Shown: positions 33,525 through 43,214 of the stretch, piece by piece
Layout: the number at the start of each line of letters is the position of its first letter
How positions within the stretch are numbered: the first letter of the stretch is position 1
Position numbers and translations under genes: made by a program
Assembly: GCA_038748365.1 (NCBI GenBank)
Contig: JBCDIZ010000007.1
Coordinates: 98,900 to 162,899 of the forward strand
Reading direction: 5' to 3'
Length of the DNA: 64,000 bases
Source of the DNA: Alterisphingorhabdus sp038748365
GTDB taxonomy: Bacteria > Pseudomonadota > Alphaproteobacteria > Sphingomonadales > Sphingomonadaceae
The notes under the pieces: model-generated
What the model was told of the DNA's origin: nothing
Databases searched by the model: none
What the model saw: the letters and a program-made list of their open reading frames with translations, nothing else

Positions 33525-35063
33525 TTATGCGACAATCTTGCTGTCCGACTTGCCCCAATATTCATCGCGCAGCAGCCGCTTGTAGAGCTTGCCGGTGGCA
33601 TGGCGCGGCAGCTCTTCGCGGAAATCTATCTGTTTTGGCAGCTTCACTCGCGACAGGCTCTGCTCCATAAAACTGTGCAGCTCATCCGCCAGTGCGTCAC
33701 CGGCATGCGCCGGATTGAGTGACTGCACTACAGCAACTACTTTTTCGCCAAAGTCAGGATCAGGCGCACCGATCACAGCCGCATCGGCAACCTTGGGATG
33801 GGTCACCAGCAGGTTTTCGATCTCCTGCGGATAGATATTCACCCCGCCGGAAATGATCATAAAGCTCTTGCGGTCGGTGAGGTAGAGATAGCCCTCTTCG
33901 TCGACCTTGCCGACATCGCCGAGCGAGGTCCAGCCATGCTTGTTGGCTGCACTCTTGGTTTTCTCCGGGTCATTATGATAGGTGAAGGCACCGCCGCCCT
34001 CAAAGAAGATCTGGCCTTCCTCGCCGACCGGGACTTCATCGCCTTCCTCATCGCAGATGCGGATGGTGCCGAGCAGTGACTTGCCGACCGAGCCCTTATG
34101 TTCGAGCCATTCCTCGCTTTTCAGGAAGGTAAAGCCATTGCCTTCGGTGCCGGCATAATATTCATAGATAACCGGTCCCCACCAGTCGATCATCGCTTCC
34201 TTGATCGGAATCGGGCAAGGCGCTGCGGCGTGGACGGCGCATTTCAGGCTCGAAACATCATATTTGCTGCGCACCTCTTCGGGCAGTTTGAGCATGCGCA
34301 CAAAATGTGTTGGCACCCATTGGCTATCGGTGACCTTGTATTTCTCGATCAGCTGCAGCGCATGTTCCGGATCGAACTTCTCCATCACAATGACCGTACC
34401 GCCCAGCTTGTGGATCGCCATGCACCAGCGCAGTGGCGCCGCGTGATAAAGCGGCGCGGGTGAAAGATAGACAGCATCGCCGCTAAGGCCAAAAGCGCCG
34501 ACACACAACATCAACAAGGCATTGGTGGCGGCGATATCCGGGTCTTCAGGTAGCGGCAGGCGGATGCCCTTTGGCTTGCCGGTGGTGCCGGAGGAATAAA
34601 GCATATCCACCCCACCGCGTTCATCCGCGATAGGTGTATCGGGCATGGTGCGGAAAATAGCATCGGCATCATCTTCGCCATCTCTGCCAAAGACAAGCTG
34701 TTCGACATCAGACGCTTGTTCCGCCAAATCATCAAGCAGATGGTTCATTGCCGTGGAGGTCACCAACAGCTTTGCGCCGCTGTCCTGCAATATGTAGGCG
34801 ATCTCCGGTGCGGTCAGGCGACTGGAGATAGCAACATAGACCAGTCCCGCGCGCTGCGCGCCCCAGACCATATCAAAATAATGCAGTTGGTTTTCCATGC
34901 AGATGGCGATGGTGTCGCCAATCTGAAGCCCGCGTGATCGGAACAGATGCGCCGCACGATTGGAGCGGCGGTCCAATTGGGCATAGGTTACGGTCTCGCC
35001 GCTTCCTGCTATGATCAGCGCCGGCTTGTCACCCTGCACCTGAGCATGCACCGAAGGATGCAT
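33525..35063 (-). CDS. Acyl-CoA synthetase (ANL superfamily)
   Basis: The 512-residue protein is an adenylate-forming ligase. The P-loop is MLYSSGTTGKPKGI, the middle motif YEYYAGTEGNGF, and the C-terminal domain has YLTDRKSFMIISGGVNIYP and the late catalytic Lys in PRHATGKLYKRLLRD. It activates a carboxylic acid to acyl-CoA for beta-oxidation. It is the first gene of a minus-strand operon, and the TTTAATCG-type palindrome lies 58 bases before its start. Confidence 0.93.
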   Translation of the reverse strand: MHPSVHAQVQGDKPALIIAGSGETVTYAQLDRRSNRAAHLFRSRGLQIGDTIAICMENQLHYFDMVWGAQRAGLVYVAISSRLTAPEIAYILQDSGAKLLVTSTAMNHLLDDLAEQASDVEQLVFGRDGEDDADAIFRTMPDTPIADERGGVDMLYSSGTTGKPKGIRLPLPEDPDIAATNALLMLCVGAFGLSGDAVYLSPAPLYHAAPLRWCMAIHKLGGTVIVMEKFDPEHALQLIEKYKVTDSQWVPTHFVRMLKLPEEVRSKYDVSSLKCAVHAAAPCPIPIKEAMIDWWGPVIYEYYAGTEGNGFTFLKSEEWLEHKGSVGKSLLGTIRICDEEGDEVPVGEEGQIFFEGGGAFTYHNDPEKTKSAANKHGWTSLGDVGKVDEEGYLYLTDRKSFMIISGGVNIYPQEIENLLVTHPKVADAAVIGAPDPDFGEKVVAVVQSLNPAHAGDALADELHSFMEQSLSRVKLPKQIDFREELPRHATGKLYKRLLRDEYWGKSDSKIVA

Positions 35064-35121
35064 TGGGTTTCTCCTATATATGCTCGGCTTTCTAGCCGAT
35101 TCTTTATAAGAGATATCATTG

Positions 35122-35139
35122 TTTAATCGGGCGGTTAAA
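35122..35139. promoter_or_regulatory. Operator-like palindrome TTTAATCG-GG-CGGTTAAA before the acyl-CoA ligase operon
   Basis: This copy has the same 18-bp frame and spacing as the one at 27461 with a single arm mismatch. It lies 58 bases upstream of the acyl-CoA ligase ATG. The shared site suggests coordinate control with the thiolase operon. Confidence 0.65.
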
Positions 35140-35270
35140 TCAAGCCGCTATGCTGATAAACATATTGCCAGAAATTGTCAGGCCAAGTTGACGAACTTCG
35201 CAAAGTTCACACTAAGTTCACACCTATGAGCCGCAGAAAACAGTAGTTGGTGATATCCAACAAGAGCTGC

Positions 35271-36002
35271 TTATTCGGATTCATCCTCCGATGATTCATC
35301 CTCCGATTCAGGGCCGCCCTGACCCTGCTGGTCGTTCAGACGGTCCTGCATGGCCAGTAAATAGCTGGATGACCGGAGAAATGGCTCGGGATTAACCGCC
35401 TTACCGTCGATCCGAACCTCATAGTGCAGATGGCTGCCGGTCGAACGGCCAGTAGAACCCATAAAGCCGATCAGATCGCCGCGTTTAACCCGCTGATTGG
35501 GCGCGACATTCATGCGAGACAGATGGCCGTAACGGGTCTGGATATCGCCGCCATGCTCAATCTCGATATATTTGCCGTAGCCACGTACCCATTGCGCGCG
35601 ACCGACGACGCCATCGGCGGTAGCATAGATCGGCGTACCGACAGGTGCCGCCATATCAATGCCTCTGTGCATTTTGCGACGGCCGTGAAACGGATCTCCG
35701 CGTAAACCATAGCGACTGCTGACCCGAAACTTATCATCTACCGGCATGCGCGATGGGATAGCGACCTTACCCATCGTCTTGTCATCACGCTTACTCCAGG
35801 AAACGAACAGAGCGCGAAATTCTTCATCAGCAGTACCCAGAGGCGTAACGTCTTTATTCTTGTCTGCAACCTGATCCGCCATGTCGATCGGCGCCGATGG
35901 GCCGGTAGCCATAGCTGGAGCAGCGACCAGAATCATCAAAGAAACCGCTGCTGCGGCTACTTTCTTGATACAGGTCAAAGCAAATTGCGAAATCTCTGTC
36001 AT
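35271..36002 (-). CDS. M23-family (LytM-type) metallopeptidase
   Basis: The 243-residue exported protein has a signal peptide (AAVSLMILVAAPAMA) and a C-terminal LytM domain. Zinc ligands are seen as HRGIDMAAPVG (His and Asp) and SHLHYEVR (HxH). It cleaves peptidoglycan peptides or regulates amidases in the periplasm. A strongly acidic tail built of Ser/Glu/Asp repeats (SEDESSEDESE) ends the protein, which is unusual for the family. The gene stands alone. Confidence 0.93.
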   Translation of the reverse strand: MTEISQFALTCIKKVAAAAVSLMILVAAPAMATGPSAPIDMADQVADKNKDVTPLGTADEEFRALFVSWSKRDDKTMGKVAIPSRMPVDDKFRVSSRYGLRGDPFHGRRKMHRGIDMAAPVGTPIYATADGVVGRAQWVRGYGKYIEIEHGGDIQTRYGHLSRMNVAPNQRVKRGDLIGFMGSTGRSTGSHLHYEVRIDGKAVNPEPFLRSSSYLLAMQDRLNDQQGQGGPESEDESSEDESE

Positions 36003-36143
36003 ACGACCTCATTAAAGGTTATTTATTATTATATTCTGTTTTACGCCTGATCTTCAGCGTTTCGCTTTGAAAGGATTAAAACGTTGCAGAATTGCTTCTA
36101 TGCGTGTGAAATTGTTCTAACCAGTATCACGTAAAATTATATT

Positions 36144-36938
36144 TCACCGATACGCAAGGGGTGCGTAATATTCTCGCGTTAAACCGGCTGCCTCACGCGC
36201 TGAGTCGTTGAATGGCGGTTTCAAAGAACCACGAAAGTAAACAGAAACCAAATTTTGCCAGCTTTCTGCCGGGTCAACACTTTGCGCTTGACAGCCATAT
36301 TCAAACCAGCGCGTTCCGGCAAAAACATGCCGTATTTCATCATGATAGATGCGATTCAAAATCTTCGCTGAGGCCATATCATCCTGATTTTCGAATCGGG
36401 TAACGGTCGCGGGCGTGATATCCAGACCCCTCGCCTCGAGCACCATCGGCACCACGGCGAGCCGTGCCTGAACATCATGCCGCGTGGCATGCGCCGCCTC
36501 CCACAGACCATCATGCGCAGGCAGTGCGCCATAATGGCTGCCCATCTGTTTCAACCGCCGGTCGAGCAGGGCAAAATGCATCGCTTCATCGGCCCCAACG
36601 CGCATCCAGTCGGTGATAAACTCTTCGGGAAACAGCCCGCCAAAGCGCCCGATTAGGTCAAAGGCAAGGTCAATGGCGGAAAATTCGATATGGGCCAGCG
36701 CATGCAACAGCGCGATACGCCCCCGCTCTGACCCGCCTTTGCCGCGTTTGGGCATTTTATTGGGCGGCAGCAATTCGGGCTGGTCCGGGCGTGCCGGATA
36801 ATCGGGCATGGTGACCGAACACTCGGGACCTAGCCGACCCAGTCGCCATTGACGCGCAGCAAAGCGCGCCGCCATCACCTTATCGCGCGGGTCCGATGCG
36901 GTCAGAACGGCAAGGCAGGCTTCACCGACGGATTGCAT
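36144..36938 (-). CDS. DUF455 ferritin-like protein
   Basis: The 264-residue protein matches the DUF455 family, a ferritin-like four-helix fold related to MiaE-type di-iron hydroxylases. The two iron-binding ExxH motifs are seen as ADEAMHFALLD and YHDEIRHVFAGTRWF, with HIEFSAIDLAFD supplying another pair. The reaction is unknown. Its 5' end is followed by a palindromic repeat and then bcp on the same strand. Confidence 0.88.
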   Translation of the reverse strand: MQSVGEACLAVLTASDPRDKVMAARFAARQWRLGRLGPECSVTMPDYPARPDQPELLPPNKMPKRGKGGSERGRIALLHALAHIEFSAIDLAFDLIGRFGGLFPEEFITDWMRVGADEAMHFALLDRRLKQMGSHYGALPAHDGLWEAAHATRHDVQARLAVVPMVLEARGLDITPATVTRFENQDDMASAKILNRIYHDEIRHVFAGTRWFEYGCQAQSVDPAESWQNLVSVYFRGSLKPPFNDSAREAAGLTREYYAPLAYR

Positions 36939-36956
36939 ATGCAGGCTCCTTTATAG

Positions 36957-37106
36957 CCCCCTCCTCCTTTAGGGGAGGGGCAGTGAGACTTAATGACCCT
37001 GAGCTTGTCGAAGGGGAATTTAGTCGCAGCGGGGTGGGGAATCTCCGCTTGCACAGCGCTTGATGAACGCCCCCTCTCCCAACCCTCTCCCCTGAAGGGG
37101 AGAGGG
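36957..37106. repeat. GC-rich palindromic repeat element, copy 4
   Basis: The left end is CCCCCTCCTCC-TTTA-GGGGAGGGG and the right end is CCCTCTCCCC-TGAA-GGGGAGAGGG (37083-37106). Inside, at 36998-37015, is CCTGAGCTTGTCGAAGGG, an 18-mer also present in the GTCGAG-type repeat at 54998-55015. This copy is therefore a composite of two repeat families. Confidence 0.78.
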
Positions 37107-37115
37107 CTTACGCAT

Positions 37116-37589
37116 TCAGCCCACCAATTCGCGCGCCGCCTCCAAAACCGCAGCACCATGCTCTTTGACCTTCACCTTACGCCATGCCTGAGCGATTTTG
37201 CCCTCGGCATCGATCAGAAAGGTAGAGCGCTCAAGACCCATATAAGTCTTGCCATACATGCTTTTCTCAACCCACACACCCATGGCTTCGGCCATTTCGA
37301 CTTCCTCATCCGAAGCGAGATCAATGGCCAGGCTGTGCTTGTCGATAAATTTCACATGCTTTTTCGGCGGGTCCTTGGAGACGCCGAGAATGCTTACCCC
37401 CAGCTTGTCGAATTCGGGCTTCAGCTCGGTAAACTGCAGCGCTTCCTTGGTGCAGCCGGGGGTATCGTCCTTGGGGTAGAAATACAGCACCCATGGTTTG
37501 CCCTTATAGTCCGATGCCGACACTTCCGAACCATCGGGCCGCACCATGGTTACGTCCGGAATAGCCTGTCCTACCTGATCTTCGCTCAT
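37116..37589 (-). CDS. bcp: Peroxiredoxin (Bcp/PrxQ type)
   Basis: The 157-residue thiol peroxidase reduces hydroperoxides. The peroxidatic cysteine lies in FYPKDDTPGCTKEALQF with the Pro/Thr active-site context. The resolving cysteine that PrxQ proteins often place five residues later is replaced here by Leu, so this would be a one-Cys variant needing an external thiol. It follows glnE by 18 bases on the same strand. Confidence 0.94.
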   Translation of the reverse strand: MSEDQVGQAIPDVTMVRPDGSEVSASDYKGKPWVLYFYPKDDTPGCTKEALQFTELKPEFDKLGVSILGVSKDPPKKHVKFIDKHSLAIDLASDEEVEMAEAMGVWVEKSMYGKTYMGLERSTFLIDAEGKIAQAWRKVKVKEHGAAVLEAARELVG

Positions 37590-37607
37590 ATTTTGCTCCC
37601 TTAAGAA

Positions 37608-40382
37608 TTAGATGTCGTCCAATGTGGGTATCTTACCCAAGATGGCAATGCGCGCGGCGCGAACAATATCCGTGTAGTGCTGATAATGTTCGACCACCCC
37701 TTCCCAGCTAGTCACCCCACACGCTTTTGCTACCAGAGGACGCGAAGCCTCGGCAGGGCTATTATTCTGGGGTGTCACCAAGCGCGACATTACCAGCAAT
37801 CGGGTAAGAAAATTATGCGCCTCGACCAGTTCAGGAGGCAGCAGTTTATGATCGACCAGCATCGCCAGCGCCTCTCCCAGATGCGGCGAGATGCCCTGCC
37901 CATGGATAAGCTGTTGGGTGTGAATACAAAATTCCAGATCAACCAGAGCCCCGCTTGCCAGCTTGGCATCCCATGGCCCTTTGGGCGGCTTAGCCTTGGC
38001 CATATCGCCGCGCATCGCTAGCGCATCTCTGGCAATGGTATCGGCGACCCGGCCACTGCCCAACAGCCCGGCAATGCCATGCGACAAGCCATTACGTGCC
38101 TGTTGTGATCCATAAACTGGCCGCGCCCGACACAGCGCCATATGCTCCCAGGTCCAAGCCTTTTTGCGCTGATAATCCCAGAAGCCCTCAATACTGGCCG
38201 CCAGCAGACCCTGCATGCCCGAAGGTCGCAACCGGGTATCGACCTCATAAAGCGGGCCGGTGGCGGTGGGCAGCGCGAGGCCGGATGATATGCGCTGCGC
38301 CAGCCGGTTGAAATAGCGTGTGGCGCTCAACGGCCTTGGCCCATCCGATTGCGCATCATGTTCGCCGGTAAACAGAAACACCAGATCAAGATCAGACGCA
38401 TGGGTAAGCGCCTCTCCCCCCAGCCGCCCCATCGCCAATATCAGCAATTCATCATCGGCAAAATGGCCATGCTCAGCGGCAAAATCCTGTGTCACCCGAT
38501 CCGCAACCACCTGAATAGCTGCCTCGGCAATGCGGCTATAATCCAGTGCAGCATCAAGCGGATCGGTCCGCCCTTCGATAAGCTGCACCCCAATAGCAAA
38601 GCGGCGCTCAGATATATCAGTCGCTACCCGCTCCAGCATCAGGCCCAGATCATCGCAGCCATCACGCTGTTCCAGCTCGGTTATGATATCAGCAAGATCA
38701 TCCTGCCGGTCAAAAATGCTGGTATCGACAATGCCGTCGAGCAGGCTGGCCCGCATCGCCAGCGCCTTGGAGAGCGCAGGCGCATGGCAAAGCAGCCGCG
38801 CCAATATACCAATCAGCGCCGGGCGTGCCCCCAGCAGATGGAACAGGTCAAGCACGCTTGGCAATTGTTGCAGCATGGAATCGAGCCGGTTGATCGCATC
38901 AATGCCGCCTTCATGTTGCCGGACCGCCGCCAGCAGTGTGCCGATCTGATCCTCAAAGGCCTTTCGGCTCTGCGGCGTGCGCAAGGCGCGGACTTTCCCC
39001 GAACGCCAATCGGCCAGCCGCTCGGCAATCACTTTGGGATCAGCAAAACCAAGCGCCGCCAGCTGACCGGGCAATAATTCGTCATGATCGGTCAACATGA
39101 TCTGTTCGGTATTGTCGGACGCGGATGATGCTTGACCGCCTCCATTGCCCTGCTCAGCCAGCAACTGATCATAATGCTGACTGACAATAGCGCACACAGG
39201 CTGCAACATCTCTAACAAAGCCGCGCCATCGGCGAGACCGTGGAGTTCAGCCACATTGTCCAGCGCCGCGGCATCATCGGGCAAAGCATGGGTTTGCCGG
39301 TCATCGACCATTTGCAGCCGATGCTCAATGGTGCGCAGCATGATATAGCTTTCGGACAATATATCTGCCTGGTCAGCCGGGATAATCTGCTCCGCCGCCA
39401 GCGCCTTTAGCGCCTCCAGCGTATTGCCCGAGCGCAAATCCGGGTTGCGCCCGCCATGGACCAATTGCTGCGACTGCGCGAAAAACTCGATCTCCCTAAT
39501 GCCGCCGCGACCGCGTTTGAGATCAAAACCCGGTGTCGCCATCTGCTCGCCCTGATGATGCGCCCTGATCCGCCGGGTCAGCTCTGCAATCGCATCAATG
39601 GTGCCAAAGTCGAGACTGCGCCGCCAGACAAAGGGCTGTATCTCCTGCAGAAAATACTGCCCCAGCGCCTTGCACCCCGCCGCTAGACGCGAGCGGATAA
39701 AGGCTGCACGCTCCCAGGTCAAAGCCCGTGATTCATAATGGCTGATGGCGCTGCGAATGGGCAGCACCATCGGGCTGACTTCTGATTCCGGGCGCAGGCG
39801 CATATCGACACGAAAGACATGGCCATCGCCGTCCCTCTCGGACAGCAGCGCAATCAGCTCGCGCCCGACGCGCTGCGCCGCATCATGCGGTGTCTCCTTG
39901 CGGCGCGACGGCATGGTTTCGGGATCAAACAGAAAGATCGGATCAATATCGCTCGAATAGTTGAGTTCATGCCCGCCGAGCTTGCCCAGCGCGATCACCG
40001 CGAAACCAATCGGCGCGCAGTCATAGCGGCGGGCAAAAATGCTCTCCAGCGCCGCCTGCAGGGAGACATCGGCAAAATCGGATAGCGCACGGGCAACCTG
40101 CTGAAACGACAGCGCCCCTGCGAGATCACCCAGAGCCAAAGCCAGCATCATATCACCACGTGCCAACCGCAATTGCCGCGTAATGGAAAGGTTTGCTCTG
40201 TTCGCCTCGTCGATAGTGGATGGCTCAAGCGCCAAAGCACTCCGAATGACCGCATCCAGCTTTCCTGCACAAATAGCAGCAAGCAAATCTGGGCGCAGCT
40301 CCATCATCCGCCGCAAAAACGGCGCATGCGCGTCGGCACGGGCGATGGTATCAGACCATGGAGGCGCCGGATTATCTGACAA
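37608..40382 (-). CDS. glnE: Bifunctional glutamine synthetase adenylyltransferase/deadenylase
   Basis: GlnE adds and removes AMP on glutamine synthetase under control of PII. The 924-residue protein has the two expected nucleotidyltransferase domains: GGHELNYSSDIDPIFLFD near residue 135 and GGEALTHASDLDLVFLF near 655, each with the metal-binding DxD, and PII-linked helical regions after each. Length is normal. It starts five bases after the sigma-factor gene, so the two are almost certainly co-transcribed. Confidence 0.97.
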   Translation of the reverse strand: MSDNPAPPWSDTIARADAHAPFLRRMMELRPDLLAAICAGKLDAVIRSALALEPSTIDEANRANLSITRQLRLARGDMMLALALGDLAGALSFQQVARALSDFADVSLQAALESIFARRYDCAPIGFAVIALGKLGGHELNYSSDIDPIFLFDPETMPSRRKETPHDAAQRVGRELIALLSERDGDGHVFRVDMRLRPESEVSPMVLPIRSAISHYESRALTWERAAFIRSRLAAGCKALGQYFLQEIQPFVWRRSLDFGTIDAIAELTRRIRAHHQGEQMATPGFDLKRGRGGIREIEFFAQSQQLVHGGRNPDLRSGNTLEALKALAAEQIIPADQADILSESYIMLRTIEHRLQMVDDRQTHALPDDAAALDNVAELHGLADGAALLEMLQPVCAIVSQHYDQLLAEQGNGGGQASSASDNTEQIMLTDHDELLPGQLAALGFADPKVIAERLADWRSGKVRALRTPQSRKAFEDQIGTLLAAVRQHEGGIDAINRLDSMLQQLPSVLDLFHLLGARPALIGILARLLCHAPALSKALAMRASLLDGIVDTSIFDRQDDLADIITELEQRDGCDDLGLMLERVATDISERRFAIGVQLIEGRTDPLDAALDYSRIAEAAIQVVADRVTQDFAAEHGHFADDELLILAMGRLGGEALTHASDLDLVFLFTGEHDAQSDGPRPLSATRYFNRLAQRISSGLALPTATGPLYEVDTRLRPSGMQGLLAASIEGFWDYQRKKAWTWEHMALCRARPVYGSQQARNGLSHGIAGLLGSGRVADTIARDALAMRGDMAKAKPPKGPWDAKLASGALVDLEFCIHTQQLIHGQGISPHLGEALAMLVDHKLLPPELVEAHNFLTRLLVMSRLVTPQNNSPAEASRPLVAKACGVTSWEGVVEHYQHYTDIVRAARIAILGKIPTLDDI

Positions 40383-40387
40383 CAGAG

Positions 40388-41026
40388 CTATTCCTCTTCT
40401 GCTCCGCCAGCCGCGTCACTATTCACATCAGAACGCCCGCCGCTCAACAGATCAAGCTCGGCCATAATCTCACGCAGCGGATTATCGCCGCGCTTTCCCG
40501 CCTCAGCGAGCCGCTCCAGATTATCGCCATCCAATATCGTCGCCAACGCCGCCCGGCCACGCGCCACGCGGCTCTTGATCGTACCCAGCGCAACATCGCA
40601 AATCTCGGCCGCCTCCTCATAAGAAAAGCCGCCGGCACCGACCAATATCAGCGCCTCACGCTGGCTCTCGGGCAGCAGCCCCAAAGCCCGCTGCACATCG
40701 GCGAGATTAAGCTGCGCATCTTGCTGCCCAGAGGCCGACAATATCCGGTCGCTGGCGAGCTCATCCCACTCACCAACAAATTTGTTCCGCCGCATCTGCG
40801 ACAGAAACACATTGCGCAAAATGATAAAGGTCCAAGCGCGGATATTGGTCCCCGCCTCAAACCGCTCCCGCGCACTCCAGGCGCGCAACAACGCCTCTTG
40901 CACCAGATCATCGGCAACATCGCGATTGCCAGAAAGCGAGCGCCCATAAGCCCGCAAATGCGGCACAGTCTCCGCCAGCGCAGCCTTGAAATCGCTATCG
41001 GAAAGGCTGGCTTTTTTTGCGGTCAC
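40388..41026 (-). CDS. ECF-type RNA polymerase sigma factor
   Basis: The 212-residue protein has sigma region 2 (DDLVQEALLRAWSARERFE, TNIRAWTFIILRNVFLSQ) and region 4 (LGLLPESQREALILVGAGG, SYEEAAEICDVALGTIKSRVARGR). Its sequence type is close to the EcfG-like alphaproteobacterial general-stress sigma factors, but no nepR or phyR is adjacent. An acidic tail of about 25 residues (GGRSDVNSDAAGGAEEE) follows. Operon with glnE may simply be positional. Confidence 0.9.
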   Translation of the reverse strand: MTAKKASLSDSDFKAALAETVPHLRAYGRSLSGNRDVADDLVQEALLRAWSARERFEAGTNIRAWTFIILRNVFLSQMRRNKFVGEWDELASDRILSASGQQDAQLNLADVQRALGLLPESQREALILVGAGGFSYEEAAEICDVALGTIKSRVARGRAALATILDGDNLERLAEAGKRGDNPLREIMAELDLLSGGRSDVNSDAAGGAEEE

Positions 41027-41198
41027 GTTTCCTCTTAGTATATCTCCGCCAACACCATATTCAGCGCAAGCAGTTGCACAAGATATAGGTTACAGAAGCC
41101 CCGATTTAAAATACCAAATGCCGTACGGTTTCAAGATATACGAATCCTGAGTAAATTGCGCTTCGTGAACTGGAGCCTCTAAAACGCTTAGTTCGATA

Positions 41199-43214
41199 CT
41201 ACTTCATTTTATCTTCTAGGAAATTCGCTATTTGCAACAGCATATTGGCTCTTACGGCGCTGCTCGGCAACTGGTGATCCAAACCATCATATTGGACATA
41301 GCGCACATCTTTACCAGCCAACTTCATTGCACTTTCTAGTCTTTGCGATTGACGATGGCTGACATTCAGATCTTGATCGCCGTGAAATAACAAGACAGGG
41401 ATATTCAGAGCCTCAATGTTCTGGAGCGGCGAACCTTCTGTGAGATGAGGCCCTCTTCCAACGTATCTCCGGACAATACTAAAATTTGTAAATCCGCGAG
41501 ACTCCTCGACAAGATCATTCATGTCCGTAACAGGCGCTATAGCTACGGCTGCTTTGTACAAAGAATCTTCCAGTATATCGGACTGCAAAGCGGCATAGCC
41601 GCCATAAGACCAGCCAACAATAGCCATGCGCTTGGCATCGGCAACGCCTGTTTCTTGGAGCCAGCGCGCGCCGTCATTCACATCGCTAATGGCAGTGCGC
41701 CAACTCTGAAAACCGTTCCTCTGAAACCAATCATCGCCATAGCCGGATGAGCCTCTAAAATTAGGCTGAAGAACGGCATAGCCTATATGGGCAAAAAACT
41801 GTGCCAGCCAATCAAACCCCCATGTATCGCGCGAAGCTGGTCCCCCATGCGGCATAACAATAGCAGGCAGATCTCGAGCGTCCTCCCTATTCATTCCAGG
41901 TGGCAGTGTAAGATAACCAGGTATTTTGACGCCATCACGCGCCGCATATTCAATCGGCAGAACAGAGGATAGCGCAACATTCTCGAGAATTGGGCGTTTT
42001 AGCGAGATTTCACGCAGCTCTTTCTTGTCTTTTATAAATACAAAATAGCGGCCGGGATCACTATCGCTTGAAGCTAAGATCAAGAGCGTATTTTCATCAT
42101 CGCTTGCATCGATGAACTCGATAATTGGCAATTCAGGAATGGCCCGTGACAATTGTCCAGACAGTTTCTTAAGATAGGGGTCAAAATAGCTGATTCGAGT
42201 CTTGTCTGTGATATAACGGACCCCGACAACGCGACCGTCCTGACCAAAGCGTACTGTACTATCTACATCTACCTCTGGATGCGCGAACAACAGTTCTTTG
42301 CTATGGTTACCATCTAGCGAAACTGCAAATAGCGCATCTTTGCCATTAACCTGCGCAAAGCCGAAAGCACGATCTGATTTACTGTCAATTGCTACTGGCG
42401 AAAAACCGGGGACGCCTCGTTGGGTATCAATGTTTATTGAACTTAACCACTCCCATGATTTTGAACCACGTTTGCGAAAATAATAAGCATATCGATTGCT
42501 TAGCTGCTGACTGTCACCCTCATTATCACGCACAGCCTTGATTCGAATATTTGTTCCATCGGCAATGTAGCGACTTACTTCTTCGTCCGGTTGGACGACT
42601 GTTTTGGTTTTATTGTTAGTAGTGTCTAAAATAACAACGCCTAACCCTTCCTTATTATTCCTTATCCGAGTGCTTTGTACTGTCTCAGGAATGAATTCCT
42701 GAGCAAACAGAATGTTGTTTTCATCCCCAGGCATCCAGCCAATAATAGACCCAACAAATTGGCGGACAGAAGAATCGCGGAAACTCCCTTTCTGCCCAAG
42801 AGAGACCATATCGTCGCCATTTAATGAAGTAGATATGAGACGGGAAAAAGGTAAAAGTCCGGTATTAGATTCTACAATAGCGTCATATTTGCAGATCAGC
42901 CTGTCATTCGCGACAAAATCGCACCAACGCAGCTGATTGGGCTGTCCATCAGCACTGATGACTCGATTAAGTCCGCCATCATCAATATCTGACCAATATA
43001 CGACAGTTTCCGTATATTGACCTCCAGCCAGAATTGAGACTTTTTTACCATCAGAGGATAAACTTATCTGCTGAACTTCGGGCCGCTTGCCAAAATAGCC
43101 CGCAGCAGTTTTGGCATCCAACCGCCGGGCAGTTTCTTGTGCTTCTACTTGTTCAGCAAATACACCTGCGGATAAAAATATTATTAATATACCTAAAAAC
43201 TTAAATGACTTCAC
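41199..43214 (-). CDS. S9-family serine peptidase (prolyl oligopeptidase type)
   Basis: The product is about 671 residues. A signal peptide (FLGILIIFLSAGVFAEQ) is followed by a beta-propeller-like region and a C-terminal alpha/beta hydrolase. The triad is Ser in VGWSYGGYAALQ, Asp in LLFHGDQDLNVSH and His in DGLDHQLPSSA. It degrades peptides in the periplasm. I choose GTG 43214, since GGGGGAG lies eight bases before it and falls inside the longer ATG-started frame. Base composition looks distinctly more AT-rich than neighbours, which may mark transfer. Confidence 0.92.
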   Translation of the reverse strand: MKSFKFLGILIIFLSAGVFAEQVEAQETARRLDAKTAAGYFGKRPEVQQISLSSDGKKVSILAGGQYTETVVYWSDIDDGGLNRVISADGQPNQLRWCDFVANDRLICKYDAIVESNTGLLPFSRLISTSLNGDDMVSLGQKGSFRDSSVRQFVGSIIGWMPGDENNILFAQEFIPETVQSTRIRNNKEGLGVVILDTTNNKTKTVVQPDEEVSRYIADGTNIRIKAVRDNEGDSQQLSNRYAYYFRKRGSKSWEWLSSINIDTQRGVPGFSPVAIDSKSDRAFGFAQVNGKDALFAVSLDGNHSKELLFAHPEVDVDSTVRFGQDGRVVGVRYITDKTRISYFDPYLKKLSGQLSRAIPELPIIEFIDASDDENTLLILASSDSDPGRYFVFIKDKKELREISLKRPILENVALSSVLPIEYAARDGVKIPGYLTLPPGMNREDARDLPAIVMPHGGPASRDTWGFDWLAQFFAHIGYAVLQPNFRGSSGYGDDWFQRNGFQSWRTAISDVNDGARWLQETGVADAKRMAIVGWSYGGYAALQSDILEDSLYKAAVAIAPVTDMNDLVEESRGFTNFSIVRRYVGRGPHLTEGSPLQNIEALNIPVLLFHGDQDLNVSHRQSQRLESAMKLAGKDVRYVQYDGLDHQLPSSAVRANMLLQIANFLEDKMK

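Noticed and set aside
35205..35219. GTTC-N7-GTTC, the form of an alphaproteobacterial LexA box
   Set aside because: Only eight bases are fixed, so one or two matches are expected by chance in 64 kb, and neither flanking gene is an SOS gene. The direct repeat AAGTTCACAC spaced 11 bp could equally be a response-regulator site.
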